A stretch of 45,979 nucleotides of DNA from Burkholderia singularis. GTDB lineage: Bacteria > Pseudomonadota > Gammaproteobacteria > Burkholderiales > Burkholderiaceae. The DNA lies in the NCBI RefSeq assembly GCF_900176645.1, contig NZ_FXAN01000111.1, positions 1 to 45,979 of the forward strand. The letters run 5' to 3'. The number at the start of each line of letters is the position of its first letter. Position 1 is the stretch's first letter. The translations under genes and the position numbers were made by a program. This document shows, one piece after another, positions 24,884 to 34,423 of the stretch. The notes under the pieces are model-generated. The model was not told the DNA's origin, searched no databases, and worked only from the letters and a program-made list of their open reading frames with translations.

Positions 24884-26557
24884 ATGGAGAGAGTCTGGCT
24901 GAAATCGTATCCGCCCGGCGTACCGGCCGACGTGGATCTTTCCCGCTATGCATCGCTCGTCGAGCTGCTCGAGACGAGCTTTCGCGACTATCGCGAACGC
25001 AACGCATTCATCTGCATGGGTAAGGCGATCACCTATGGCGAGCTGGACGCGCTGTCGCGCAAGCTCGGCGCTTGGTTTCAATCGTGCGGACTCGCGCCGG
25101 GCGCTCGGGTGGCAATCATGATGCCGAACGTGCTGCAATACCCGGTGACGATCGCGGCCGCGTTGCGCGCCGGTTATATAGTCGTCAACGTCAATCCGCT
25201 CTATACGCCGCGCGAACTGGAACACCAGCTCAAGGACAGCGGTGCGCAAGCGATCGTGATTCTCGAGAACTTCGCGGCCACACTGCAAGCGGTGATCGCC
25301 AGAACATCGGTCACGCACGTCGTCGTCGCGGCGATGGGCGATCTGTTGGGCGCGAAAGGCATGCTCGTCAATTACGCGGTGCGTCGCATGAAGAAAATGG
25401 TGCCGGCGTGGCACCTGCCCTCGTTTACGCGCTTCAACGCGGCGCTCGCCCAAGGTGCCAGACGCAGCCTCAAGCCGGCCAAGCCGAAGCCGGACGACGT
25501 CGCGTTCCTGCAATACACGGGCGGCACGACCGGCGTATCGAAAGGCGCGACGCTGCTGCACCGGAACATCGTCGCCAACGTATTGCAGTCCGAAGCATGG
25601 CGCGAGCCGATCGCGGCGAAATGGCCGAAGGAAGAAGCGCCGATTACCGCGGTGGCGCTGCCGCTCTATCACATCTTCGCACTGACCGTATGCGGCTTCC
25701 TGTCGATTCACATGGGCGGCACCGGTATCCTGATTCCGAATCCGCGCGACATCGCGGGCATGATTCGCGCACTGAAGGGCTATCCGATCACCGCGTTTCC
25801 GGCGGTCAACACGCTCTATAACGCCATGCTTCATCATCCGGATTTCGGTCAGCTCGATTTATCGAAACTGCAAATCGCGAACGGCGGCGGCATGGCCATT
25901 CAGGAAAGCGTCGCGAAGCACTGGAAGGAAAGAACGCGCGTGCCGATCATCGAGGGCTACGGGCTGTCGGAGACGTCGCCTACCGCCACCTGCAATCCGG
26001 TCACGGCAACCGAATACAGCGGCACGGTCGGCCTGCCGTTGCCGTCGACCGAAATCGCGATCCGCGACGATGCGGGCGCCGACGTCGCGCTCGGCCAGCC
26101 CGGCGAAATCTGCGTTCGCGGCCCGCAGGTGATGGCGGGTTACTGGAATCGGCCGGACGAAACCGCGAAGGTCATGACGGCGGACGGTTTTTTCAAAACG
26201 GGCGATATCGGCGTGATGAATGAGCGCGGCTACGTGAAGATCGTCGACCGGAAAAAGGACATGATTCTCGTATCGGGCTTCAACGTGTATCCGAACGAGG
26301 TGGAGGATGTGGTCGCGTCGCATCCGGGCGTGTTCGAAGTAGCGGCCGTCGGTGTGCCCGACGAGCATTCGGGCGAAGCGGTGAAGCTGTTCGTCGTGAA
26401 AAAGGACCCGGCGCTCACGGACAACGAAATTCTCGCTTACTGCAAGGAGCGCCTGACCGGCTACAAGCGGCCCAAATACGTCGAATTCCGCACCGAGCTG
26501 CCCAAAAGCAACGTCGGCAAGATTCTGCGCCGCGAACTCCGCGGCGCCGCGCGCTGA
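24884..26557 (+). CDS. Long-chain fatty-acid--CoA ligase (FadD-like)
   Basis: A 557-aa AMP-forming acyl-CoA synthetase. The adenylation loop is LQYTGGTTGVSKGATLLHRN, the second core motif is EGYGLSETSPTATCNP, and the C-terminal hinge and lysine regions are FFKTGDIGVMNERGYVKIVDRKKDMILVSGFNVYPNEVE (family recognition) and PKSNVGKILRRELR, whose Lys is the probable catalytic one. Length and N-terminus (WLKSYPPGVPADVD) are typical of FadD. It activates fatty acids to acyl-CoA for beta-oxidation or lipid synthesis. It has a strong AAGGAGA site before ATG 24884, and lies 86 bases after the oxygenase, so it is probably in the same transcript. Confidence 0.92.
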   Translation: MERVWLKSYPPGVPADVDLSRYASLVELLETSFRDYRERNAFICMGKAITYGELDALSRKLGAWFQSCGLAPGARVAIMMPNVLQYPVTIAAALRAGYIVVNVNPLYTPRELEHQLKDSGAQAIVILENFAATLQAVIARTSVTHVVVAAMGDLLGAKGMLVNYAVRRMKKMVPAWHLPSFTRFNAALAQGARRSLKPAKPKPDDVAFLQYTGGTTGVSKGATLLHRNIVANVLQSEAWREPIAAKWPKEEAPITAVALPLYHIFALTVCGFLSIHMGGTGILIPNPRDIAGMIRALKGYPITAFPAVNTLYNAMLHHPDFGQLDLSKLQIANGGGMAIQESVAKHWKERTRVPIIEGYGLSETSPTATCNPVTATEYSGTVGLPLPSTEIAIRDDAGADVALGQPGEICVRGPQVMAGYWNRPDETAKVMTADGFFKTGDIGVMNERGYVKIVDRKKDMILVSGFNVYPNEVEDVVASHPGVFEVAAVGVPDEHSGEAVKLFVVKKDPALTDNEILAYCKERLTGYKRPKYVEFRTELPKSNVGKILRRELRGAAR

Positions 26558-26609
26558 CCCGCACGGCGCAGCCCCGCACGGACAAAGCCGGATCGTGCGA
26601 ACCGGAGCC

Positions 26610-26631
26610 GGCGGCGCGCGGCCGCGCCGCC
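26610..26631. terminator. GC hairpin between convergent fadD-like and hydrolase genes
   Basis: The arms GGCGGCGCG and CGCGCCGCC with a four-base loop CGGC lie in the 87-base gap between two converging genes. No T-run follows on either strand, so it is only a weak candidate for a shared terminator. Confidence 0.35.
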
Positions 26632-26644
26632 GCCCCGCTTCGGA

Positions 26645-27805
26645 TCACGCGCGCCCGAGATCCGCGAGCGGATGCGCGTCGCACTTCCACGGCGACGTCA
26701 GGAAATACCGGACCCGCTCGTCCTGCACTTCGACGAGCGACATCGGCGCCCAGCGCGGCCGGCGATCCTTGTCGACGAGATGCGCACGCACGCCTTCGCG
26801 AAAATCGCCGTCCTCGATCGCGCGCACGACGATCCCCAGCTCCATGCGGAACGATTCGGCCAGCGTCATCTGCCGGCCGCGCAGCAGCGCGCCGCGCGTG
26901 ACTTCGAGCATCGTCGGCGAATGCGACGCGAGCGCATCGAGCGTCGCCTGAAGCCACTGGCGTTGCTCACGCGGCAACTCATCGCGCGCGAGATCGTGGC
27001 GCAGCGTCGCGACGATCCGCTCGACGCGCGAGCGCCGGTCGAAGTGGCGGACGATCCACGGCATCTGACTGTCGAGCGCCGCGTGCGGCACAATGTTGCA
27101 TGGCGGCTCGAACACGGCCCGCAGCGCGCGCGGCACGCCGTCCGACCAATCCGCGCGTTCGAGCCGCGTCTCGAACGTATCGAGCCACGACGACGGCACA
27201 CAGAGGTCGGCAAGCCGCGCCGACAACGCGTCCGCCCCGGACAGCACCGCGCCCGTCAGCCCAATGTACAACGCCAGCTCGACCGGCAACTTCGCCAGGA
27301 AATGCGTCGCGCCGACGTCCGGCACGAAGCCGATGCGCGTCTCGGGCATCGCGATCCGGCTGCGCTCGGTCGACACGCGCAGCGCGGCGCCCTGCGCGAG
27401 CCCCATGCCGCCGCCCATCGTCACGCCGTCCATCAGCGCGACGACAGGCTTCGCGAACGTATGCAGCGCATGGTCGAGCCGATACTCGTCGACGAAAAAC
27501 GGCAGCCAATCGCGGCCGCCCGCGCCCGATGCGTGATATAGCGCCCGCACGTCGCCGCCCGCGCAAAAACCTTTATCGCCCGCACCGCGCAGCACGATCG
27601 CGACGATCTCGCGATCGTCGCGGCATCGCTCGATCAGCGCGGCGAGCGCGCGCACCATCCCGTGCGACAGCGCATTGAGCGCGGCCGGCCGGTTCAGCGT
27701 GATCAGCGCGACGCGGTTCACGACGCGCATCAGCACGTCGCGCTCGGCATCGACGCCAGCCTCCACGGCGCGCGCGCCCTCCCGATTCGTCGGCAACGTG
27801 CTCAT
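26645..27805 (-). CDS. 3-hydroxyisobutyryl-CoA hydrolase (crotonase fold)
   Basis: A 386-aa enzyme that releases 3-hydroxyisobutyrate from its CoA ester in valine degradation. The HIBCH signatures are present: GFCAGGDVRALYH, FFVDEYRLDH, DGVTMGGGMGLAQGAALRV, and MPETRIGFVPDVGATHFLAKLP. The last contains the Glu and Asp used in thioester hydrolysis. The extra 120 C-terminal residues distinguish it from plain enoyl-CoA hydratases. The start is ATG at 27805, which overlaps the hydratase stop as ATGA; the longer frame to 28264 is antisense-like noise inside the hydratase gene. It is the last gene of the operon. Confidence 0.92.
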   Translation of the reverse strand: MSTLPTNREGARAVEAGVDAERDVLMRVVNRVALITLNRPAALNALSHGMVRALAALIERCRDDREIVAIVLRGAGDKGFCAGGDVRALYHASGAGGRDWLPFFVDEYRLDHALHTFAKPVVALMDGVTMGGGMGLAQGAALRVSTERSRIAMPETRIGFVPDVGATHFLAKLPVELALYIGLTGAVLSGADALSARLADLCVPSSWLDTFETRLERADWSDGVPRALRAVFEPPCNIVPHAALDSQMPWIVRHFDRRSRVERIVATLRHDLARDELPREQRQWLQATLDALASHSPTMLEVTRGALLRGRQMTLAESFRMELGIVVRAIEDGDFREGVRAHLVDKDRRPRWAPMSLVEVQDERVRYFLTSPWKCDAHPLADLGRA

Positions 27806-28596
27806 CGCGACTCGCCCCCCGTGCGCGGCTGCCATTGCGGCGGCCGTTTGCCGAGAAACGCCGCGACGCCTTCGCGCGGCTCGTCGCCGTCGAACAATGC
27901 GACGAAACGCTCGCGCTCGAGCGCAAGCGCCGCACTGCGCGGCACGCCTTGCCGCGCAAGACTGATCAGCGATTTCGCCGCGCCCACTGCGGCCGGGCCG
28001 AGCGCGGCAGCGCGGCGGGCGAGCGCGAGCGCGGCGTCGCGCGCGCCGCCGGTCTCGACGACTTCCTCGACAAGCCCGATGCGCAACGCGGTATCGGCAT
28101 CGACGCGCACGCCCGCGAGAATCATCCGTTTCGCCCAGCCTTCGCCGACGAGCCAGGGCAGCGTCTGCGTGCCGAGCCCGCACGGCGTCAGGCCGACCGA
28201 CGGCTCGGGCAGCGCCATCTGCGCATGCCGCTCGGCGATGCGCATGTCGCACGCCAGCGCGCATTCGAGGCCGCCGCCCATCGCATAACCGTTGATCGCG
28301 GCAATCGTCGCGAAGCGCGCGTCGGCCAGCGTCTCGAACGCCGCGCCGAAACGTGCGGCCATCGTGCGCGCGGCGTCGTGACCGCCGCCGGCGAACGTGT
28401 TCAGATCCGCGCCCGCGCTAAAGAACTTCGGGCCGTCGCCCGTCACGACGAGCGCGCGCACGCGCGCATCGGCCTGCAGCCGTTCGAGCGTGCGTTGCAG
28501 TTGCAGGAGCCCGTGCGCGTCGAACGTGTTCGCGGACGGACGTTTGAGCGTGACGAGCGCGATCGCGCCGTCGTCGGCCAGATCAAGCTCGATCAT
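27802..28596 (-). CDS. Enoyl-CoA hydratase, valine pathway
   Basis: A 264-aa crotonase. By its place in the operon it should hydrate methacrylyl-CoA to 3-hydroxyisobutyryl-CoA. The oxyanion-hole motif is FFSAGADLNTFAGG and GYAMGGGLECALACD. Both catalytic glutamates of hydratases are kept (GGGLE and ALPEPSVGL). It starts at ATG 28596, whose A is the last base of the mmsB stop (TGATG), and ends with ATGA into the hydrolase, so three genes are tightly coupled. Confidence 0.9.
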   Translation of the reverse strand: MIELDLADDGAIALVTLKRPSANTFDAHGLLQLQRTLERLQADARVRALVVTGDGPKFFSAGADLNTFAGGGHDAARTMAARFGAAFETLADARFATIAAINGYAMGGGLECALACDMRIAERHAQMALPEPSVGLTPCGLGTQTLPWLVGEGWAKRMILAGVRVDADTALRIGLVEEVVETGGARDAALALARRAAALGPAAVGAAKSLISLARQGVPRSAALALERERFVALFDGDEPREGVAAFLGKRPPQWQPRTGGESR

Positions 28597-29495
28597 CAGG
28601 CATCCTTCTTTTGTGCGGGGTGGTACAAGCGAATCACCGCCGAGAAATCCAGCTTGCCGTCGCCGCGGCTGCTCATCGTCTGATAAAGCTGCTGCGCGAG
28701 CGCGCCCAGATAGACAGGCTGCCTGACTTGGCGCGCCGCGTCGTTGGCCAGGCTGAGATCCTTCAGCATCAGGTCCGTGCCGAAGCCGCCCGTGTAGCCG
28801 CGCGACGACGGCGCGGCGTCGATCACGCCCGGATACGGGTTGTACGTGTCCGAACTCCAGCAGCGCCCGGTCGACGTGTTGATGATCCCGGCCAGCACCT
28901 TCGGATCGATGCCGAGCGCCGCGCCGAGCGCCATCGCCTCGGACACGCCCGCCATCGTGATTCCCAGCACGAGGTTGTTGCAGACCTTCGCGACCTGCCC
29001 CATGCCGGCCGCGCCGCAATGGACGATGTTCTTGCCCATCGCGGCAAGCACCGGTTTCGCGCGTTCGTAATCGGCGGCGGCACCGCCCACCATGAACGTC
29101 AGCGTGCCGGCCGCCGCGCCGCCCGTGCCGCCCGACACCGGCGCGTCGACGAACGCGCCGCCCGCCTCATGGACGAGCGTGCCGAACGCTTGCGCGCTCG
29201 CCGGATCGATGGTGCTCGAATCGATCACCATCGCGCCCGCGCCGAGGCCCGCGAGCACGCCGTCCGGCTGCGTGAGCACGGCGCGCACGTGCGCGGCCGC
29301 CGGCAGCATCGTGACGACGAACGCCGCGCCCGCCGCCGCGTCGCGCGGCGAGCCCGCGACTTGCGCGCCGCCGTCCTTGACGAGCCGCAGCGCGTCGTCG
29401 CTCAGGTCAAAAGCGTGCACGTCATGGCCCGCCTTGAGCAGATTGAGCGCCATCGGCGCGCCCATGTGACCCAGGCCGATAAAGCCGATTTTCAT
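28596..29495 (-). CDS. mmsB: 3-hydroxyisobutyrate dehydrogenase
   Basis: A 299-aa NAD-dependent dehydrogenase that oxidises 3-hydroxyisobutyrate to methylmalonate semialdehyde. The Rossmann signature is IGFIGLGHMGAPMALNLLKAG, the substrate motif is DAPVSGGTGGAAAGTLTFM, and the catalytic Lys170 is in GQVAKVCNN. The family length is normal. It lies 18 bases after mmsA. ATG at 29495 is preceded by GGGAGA. Confidence 0.95.
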   Translation of the reverse strand: MKIGFIGLGHMGAPMALNLLKAGHDVHAFDLSDDALRLVKDGGAQVAGSPRDAAAGAAFVVTMLPAAAHVRAVLTQPDGVLAGLGAGAMVIDSSTIDPASAQAFGTLVHEAGGAFVDAPVSGGTGGAAAGTLTFMVGGAAADYERAKPVLAAMGKNIVHCGAAGMGQVAKVCNNLVLGITMAGVSEAMALGAALGIDPKVLAGIINTSTGRCWSSDTYNPYPGVIDAAPSSRGYTGGFGTDLMLKDLSLANDAARQVRQPVYLGALAQQLYQTMSSRGDGKLDFSAVIRLYHPAQKKDA

Positions 29496-29513
29496 GATCG
29501 TCTCCCGAAGCGC

Positions 29514-31043
29514 TCAATGCAGACGGATCGTCGTGTTGACCGCGGACACGCTCGCGTCGTCGTCGAACCAGCGCGCGGTCACCGTTTTCGTCTGCGTGTA
29601 GAACTGCACGACCTGCTTGCCGTATGGGCCGAGATCGCCGAGCTTCGAGCCGCGCGAGCCCGTGAAGCTGAAAAACGGCACCGGCACCGGAATCGGTATG
29701 TTGATGCCAACCTGGCCGATATCGATTTCGCTCTGGAATTTGCGCGCCGCCGCGCCGCTTTGCGTGAACAGGCCCACGCCGTTGCCGAACGGATTCGCGT
29801 TGACGAGCGCGATCGCGTCATCCAGCGTGTCGGCCGTCATCACGCACAACACCGGGCCGAAGATCTCGTTCGTATAGATCAACATCTGCGGCGTCACGTC
29901 CGCGAACACCGTCGGGCCGATGAAGTTGCCGTGCTCATACCCGGGCACGCTGACGCCGCGGCCGTCGAGCGCGAGCGTCGCGCCTTCTTTCACGCCCGCG
30001 TCGATGAAGCCGAGAATGCGCTCCTTCGCCGCGCGCGACACGACCGGGCCGACGTCGGTGCCGGCTTCGGCGCCCGCGTTCACCTTCAACGTCTTCGCTT
30101 TCGCGACGATATCCGGCAGCCAATCGCGCGCGCTGCCGACGAGCACCGCCACCGACGTCGCCATGCAGCGCTGCCCCGCCGCGCCGAACGCCGCGCCAAC
30201 GAGCGCATTGACGGTCTGCTCGCGGTTCGCATCGGGCAGCACCACCGCATGGTTCTTCGCGCCCATCATCGCCTGCACGCGCTTGCCGTGCTCGCTGCCG
30301 AGCCGGTAGACATGCGTGCCGACGGCCGTCGATCCGACGAACGACACCGCCTTCACGAGCGGATGCGTGCACAGCGCATCGACGACGTCCTTGCCGCCGT
30401 GCACGACGTTCAGCACGCCCGCCGGCACGCCGGCCTCGATCGCGAGTTCGACGAGCAGCATCGTCGACAGCGGGTCCTGCTCGGACGGCTTCAGCACGAA
30501 CGTATTGCCGCAGACGATCGCCATCGGGAACATCCACAGCGGAATCATCGCCGGGAAATTGAACGGCGTGATGCCGACGCAAACGCCCAGCGGCTGACGC
30601 AGCGTATAGGTATCGACGCCGCCCGCGACGTTCTCCGCGAATTCGCCGAGCTGCAGCGTGCCGACCGAGCACGCATGCTCGACGACTTCGAGCCCGCGAA
30701 ACACGTCGCCCTCGGCATCGGGCAGCGTCTTGCCCTGCTCCGCCGTCAACGTCTTCGCGATGCGCGGCAGGTGCTCGCGCACCAGCGCCTGGAATTTCAG
30801 CATGATGCGCATGCGCGCCGAAATCGGCGTGTTCTTCCACGACGCGAATGCATGCTGCGCGGCGTCGATCGCCGCGTCGACCTCGGCGCGCGTCGCGAAC
30901 GGCACGCGCGCGAGCAGCGCCTGCGTCGCCGGATTGACGACGTCGCGCCACTCGGTGGCGTGCGACTCGACGAATTCGCCGCCGACCAGCAGCTTGACGG
31001 TCGGCACGTGGTGCCCTTTTTGGGGCGACGGGGTTGCGTTCAT
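29514..31043 (-). CDS. mmsA: Methylmalonate-semialdehyde dehydrogenase (acylating)
   Basis: A 509-aa aldehyde dehydrogenase that turns methylmalonate semialdehyde into propionyl-CoA and CO2. The family is shown by ITPFNFPAMIPLWMFPMAI, the cofactor motif FVLKPSEQDP, the loop GSTAVGTHVY and the nucleophilic Cys in GAAGQRCMATS. The C-terminus contains the MmsA-type SFTGSRGSKLGDLGPYGK. I chose ATG at 31043 (MNATPSPQKGHHVP) with AGGAGA upstream; the longer frame to 31364 overlaps the ligase and is noise. Part of the valine operon. Confidence 0.94.
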   Translation of the reverse strand: MNATPSPQKGHHVPTVKLLVGGEFVESHATEWRDVVNPATQALLARVPFATRAEVDAAIDAAQHAFASWKNTPISARMRIMLKFQALVREHLPRIAKTLTAEQGKTLPDAEGDVFRGLEVVEHACSVGTLQLGEFAENVAGGVDTYTLRQPLGVCVGITPFNFPAMIPLWMFPMAIVCGNTFVLKPSEQDPLSTMLLVELAIEAGVPAGVLNVVHGGKDVVDALCTHPLVKAVSFVGSTAVGTHVYRLGSEHGKRVQAMMGAKNHAVVLPDANREQTVNALVGAAFGAAGQRCMATSVAVLVGSARDWLPDIVAKAKTLKVNAGAEAGTDVGPVVSRAAKERILGFIDAGVKEGATLALDGRGVSVPGYEHGNFIGPTVFADVTPQMLIYTNEIFGPVLCVMTADTLDDAIALVNANPFGNGVGLFTQSGAAARKFQSEIDIGQVGINIPIPVPVPFFSFTGSRGSKLGDLGPYGKQVVQFYTQTKTVTARWFDDDASVSAVNTTIRLH

Positions 31044-31149
31044 CTCGAGATTCTCCTGTCCTGATATGCGCTGGTTTTCATCGTGACGATGGCCGCCGCG
31101 CGCATCGGGCGCGCGGGCCGGGGGGTTGATGCATCGGCGCGGCGGCCGC

Positions 31150-32853
31150 TCACTGGCCGTGCGCCGCGAAATCCTCTTCCCGATATTCGCCGCTGATCCG
31201 GTTCGCCGCGTCGTCGCCGCGCTCCAGCTCGCGGCGGCGCAGCTCGACGCGGCGGATCTTGCCGGAGATCGTCTTCGGCAATTCGGTGAATTCCAGCCGC
31301 CGGATCCGCTTGTATGGCGCGAGCTTTTCGCGCGAAAAACGGAAGATGTCGCGCGCGAGCGCATCGCTCGGCTCGTAGCCCGCGCGCAGCGCGACGAACG
31401 CCTTGGCCACCGACAGCCTCACCGGGTCCGGGCTCGGCACGACGGCCGCCTCGGCAATCGCCTCGTGCTCGATCAGCACGCTTTCGAGTTCGAACGGACT
31501 CAGCCGGTAATCGGACGATTTGAATACGTCGTCCGCGCGGCCGACGTAGACGTAGTAGCCGTCGTCGCGGCGCAATGCGATATCGGAGGTGCGGTAATGA
31601 CCGTCGCGCATCGCATGCGCGCTCGCCTCCGGATGATTCGCGTAGCCCTTCATCAGGCCGACCGGGCGCTCGGCGCCCGGCCCGAGCGGCAGCGCGATCT
31701 CGCCTTCGTTCGCGCTTGCGCCGTCCGCATCGAGCAGCGCGAGTACGTAACCCGGCATCGGCCGGCCCATCGAGCCCGGCACCACCGGCTGACCCGGCGG
31801 ATTGCCGATCAGACAAGTCGTCTCGGTCTGCCCGTAACCGTCGCGGATCGTCACGCCCCAGGCGTGCTTCACACGCTCGATGATCTCGGGATTGAGCGGC
31901 TCGCCCGCGCCGACGATCTCGCGCAGCTTCACCGGATACGACGCAAGCGGCTGCTGAACCAGCATGCGCCAAACGGTGGGAGGCGCGCACATCGTCGTCA
32001 CTTGGTAACGGACGAGCGCATCGAGCACGACCTTCGGCTCGAAGCGGGCGTAATTGAACGCGAACACGCACGCCTGCGCATTCCACGGCGCATAGAAGCA
32101 GCTCCACGCATGCTTCGCCCAGCCGGGCGAGCTGATGTTCCAGTGAACGTCGCCGGGTTGCAGGCCGACCCAGTACATCGTCGACAAACTGCCGACCGGA
32201 TAGGTGCGGTGCGTATGCTCGACGAGCTTCGGCTTGGACGTCGTGCCCGACGTGAAGTACAGCAGCATCGGATCGTTCGCGTGCGTCGCGCCGTCGGGCT
32301 CGAATTCGGCGCTCGCCGCGTAGCCGTCCGCGAGCGACAACCATCCGTCGCGCGGCGCGCCTGCGATGATCTTCGTGACGTCCAGCTCCGGCTGCTCGAA
32401 TTTCGCCGCCTCGTTTTCGTCGACGATTACATAGCGCGCGACGCCGATCTGCACGCGATCGCGCACATCGTCGGCCGACAATTGCGTCGTCGCGGGCAGC
32501 ACGACCGCGCCCAGCTTCATCGCGGCAAGCATGACGTCCCACAGCTCGACGCGGTTCGGCAGCATCAGCAGCAGCCGCTCGCCGCGCGTGACGCCGATGC
32601 CGCGCAGCCAATTCGCGATCCGCGCCGAGCGTGCCGACATCTGCGCGAACGAGTACTGCACGCCGTCGCCGGTTGCCGCATCGACGATCCACAGCGCCGG
32701 CCGGTCGTTGCCGCGCGCGATCACGTCGAAATAGTCGAGCGCCCAATTGAACGTGTCGAGCACGGGCCATCTGAAATCGCGATAGGCGGTGTCGTAATCG
32801 GTGCGGTGGCGCAGCAGGAAATCGCGCGCTTCGACGAACGGCTGAGCTGTCAT
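31150..32853 (-). CDS. Acyl-CoA synthetase (medium-chain/ACSM-like)
   Basis: A 567-aa AMP-forming ligase. The adenylation loop is LLYFTSGTTSKPKLVEHTH, the second motif is DGYGQTETTCLIGN, and the C-terminal lysine region is LPKTISGKIRRVELR. The opening FNWALDYFDVIARGNDRPALW is typical of the acetyl/medium-chain acyl-CoA synthetase group. Inside this operon it could activate isobutyrate or another short acid so that it enters at the dehydrogenase step; that substrate is inferred from context only. ATG at 32853 follows AGGAGA. A 106-base gap separates it from mmsA. Confidence 0.9.
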   Translation of the reverse strand: MTAQPFVEARDFLLRHRTDYDTAYRDFRWPVLDTFNWALDYFDVIARGNDRPALWIVDAATGDGVQYSFAQMSARSARIANWLRGIGVTRGERLLLMLPNRVELWDVMLAAMKLGAVVLPATTQLSADDVRDRVQIGVARYVIVDENEAAKFEQPELDVTKIIAGAPRDGWLSLADGYAASAEFEPDGATHANDPMLLYFTSGTTSKPKLVEHTHRTYPVGSLSTMYWVGLQPGDVHWNISSPGWAKHAWSCFYAPWNAQACVFAFNYARFEPKVVLDALVRYQVTTMCAPPTVWRMLVQQPLASYPVKLREIVGAGEPLNPEIIERVKHAWGVTIRDGYGQTETTCLIGNPPGQPVVPGSMGRPMPGYVLALLDADGASANEGEIALPLGPGAERPVGLMKGYANHPEASAHAMRDGHYRTSDIALRRDDGYYVYVGRADDVFKSSDYRLSPFELESVLIEHEAIAEAAVVPSPDPVRLSVAKAFVALRAGYEPSDALARDIFRFSREKLAPYKRIRRLEFTELPKTISGKIRRVELRRRELERGDDAANRISGEYREEDFAAHGQ

Positions 32854-33130
32854 TGTGGTGTCTCCTGTGTCGGCGTGAGCGAGTGCGTCGCCCTTACTGC
32901 CGTCCCATGCATTGGTTAGCCGGGGTGCGTGCCCGCGCGCGTCCGCCGGCCAAGGTTGGTGCTGGAGCGTTGGCTCCGGTGCGGTGCGCAGCCGGCCGGG
33001 ATCGGCCGCCGAGCGCGTGGCCGACCGGGCTTCTGCCACGCCGGGACGCTCTGCCACCGCCCGGCGTCGCACAGCGCCCGCGGCGGCGCCCCGCCACGCA
33101 CCGATCACGTCGTTGTTCGCGCGACGCTTG

Positions 33131-34264
33131 TCACAACTGCCTGGCGATCACCATCCGCTGCACTTCGCTCGTTCCTTCATAAATCTGCGTGATGCGTGCA
33201 TCGCGATAATGCCGCTCGACGTCGTAATCGACGAGAAACCCATATCCGCCATGAATCTGAATCGCATCCGAGCACACCGCCTCGGCCATCTCGGAGGCGA
33301 ACAGCTTCGCCTGCGACGCCTCCGACAAACACGGCAAGCCCGCCGTTCGCAGCCGCGCGGCGTGATGCGTGAGCAATCGTGCGGCGTTGATCTGCGTGGC
33401 CATGTTCGCGAGCTTTTCGGCGATCGCCTGATGATCGGCGAGCGCCTTGCCGAACTGGATGCGCTCGCGCGCGTAGCGGCGCGCTTTGTCGAACGCCGCG
33501 CGCGCGATGCCGACCGCCTGCGCGGCGATGCCGATGCGCCCGCCCTCGAGGTTCGACAGCGCGATCTTGAGCCCCTCGCCGCGCGCGCCGAGCAGATTTT
33601 CCTGTGGAATCGCGCAATGTTCGAGCGTGATCGGGCACGTATCCGATGCGCGGATCCCCATCTTTTTCTCGGGTTTGCCGACGATGAAGCCGGGCGTATC
33701 GGTCGGCACGAGAAACGCGGACAGCCCGCGCTTGCCCTGCTCCGGATCGGTCATGGCAAAAACGATCGCAAGACCCGCGCGCGCGCCGTTCGTGACGAAC
33801 TGCTTGCTGCCGTCCAGCACCCATTGGCCGTCGCGCAACTGCGCACGCGTGCGCAGGTTGTGCGCCTCGGAGCCGGCTTGCGGCTCGGTAAGGCTGAACG
33901 CGGCAATGGTCCGGCCAGTCGCGAGATCGCGCAGCCAGCGCTCCTGCTGCGCCGGCGTGCCATAAGCGAGCAACGGCCCGCAGCCGACCGAGTTGTGCAC
34001 GCTCATCAGCGTCGCGCATGACGCGCAACCCGCCGCCACCTCCTCGAGTGCAAGCGCATAGGCGACATAGTCGGTATACGCGCCGCCCCAGTCGGACGGC
34101 ACGATCATCCCGAGCAAGCCAAGCTCGCCCATCTGCGCGACGACCGCATCGGGCAGATGCCCGTCGCGGTCCCATTGCGCGGCGTTCGGCGCGAGCACCT
34201 CGGCCGAAAACGCGCGCGCCGCGTCGAGAATCATCCGCTGATCGTCGGTGTAGAAATCGCCCAT
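33131..34264 (-). CDS. Acyl-CoA dehydrogenase (isobutyryl-CoA type)
   Basis: A 377-aa FAD enzyme. The acyl-CoA dehydrogenase signatures are AFSLTEPQAGSEA, QIHGGYGFLVDYDVERHYRDARI and YEGTSEVQRMVIARQL; the Glu of YEGT is the usual catalytic base. As first gene of the valine operon it should make methacrylyl-CoA from isobutyryl-CoA. 2-methylbutyryl-CoA would be an alternative. ATG at 34264 is preceded by AAGGAG; the longer frame adds an unconserved stretch. A 277-base gap before the ligase gene contains no gene that I can support. Confidence 0.9.
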   Translation of the reverse strand: MGDFYTDDQRMILDAARAFSAEVLAPNAAQWDRDGHLPDAVVAQMGELGLLGMIVPSDWGGAYTDYVAYALALEEVAAGCASCATLMSVHNSVGCGPLLAYGTPAQQERWLRDLATGRTIAAFSLTEPQAGSEAHNLRTRAQLRDGQWVLDGSKQFVTNGARAGLAIVFAMTDPEQGKRGLSAFLVPTDTPGFIVGKPEKKMGIRASDTCPITLEHCAIPQENLLGARGEGLKIALSNLEGGRIGIAAQAVGIARAAFDKARRYARERIQFGKALADHQAIAEKLANMATQINAARLLTHHAARLRTAGLPCLSEASQAKLFASEMAEAVCSDAIQIHGGYGFLVDYDVERHYRDARITQIYEGTSEVQRMVIARQL

Positions 34265-34423
34265 CGCTCGTGTGTCTCCTTGACGAGCCGCGTCGGATGC
34301 AGCCCGCAGCATGCGTTTTGTATCGATGAATCAAGTGTAGGCAACGCGCGGGCTCTGTTCGATGCTCGCAGCGCTCAATTACACTGAGCGTTTTTGCCAT
34401 ACCGCGCCCCGCGCGCCCGTCCG

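Noticed and set aside
28611..31064. 817-aa open frame on the plus strand opposite mmsA/mmsB
   Set aside because: It is Arg/His/Ala-rich with no recognisable domain, and is the mirror of two clear enzymes on the other strand.
31126..32919. 597-aa open frame opposite the acyl-CoA synthetase
   Set aside because: No family resemblance; the minus strand holds an intact AMP-forming ligase.
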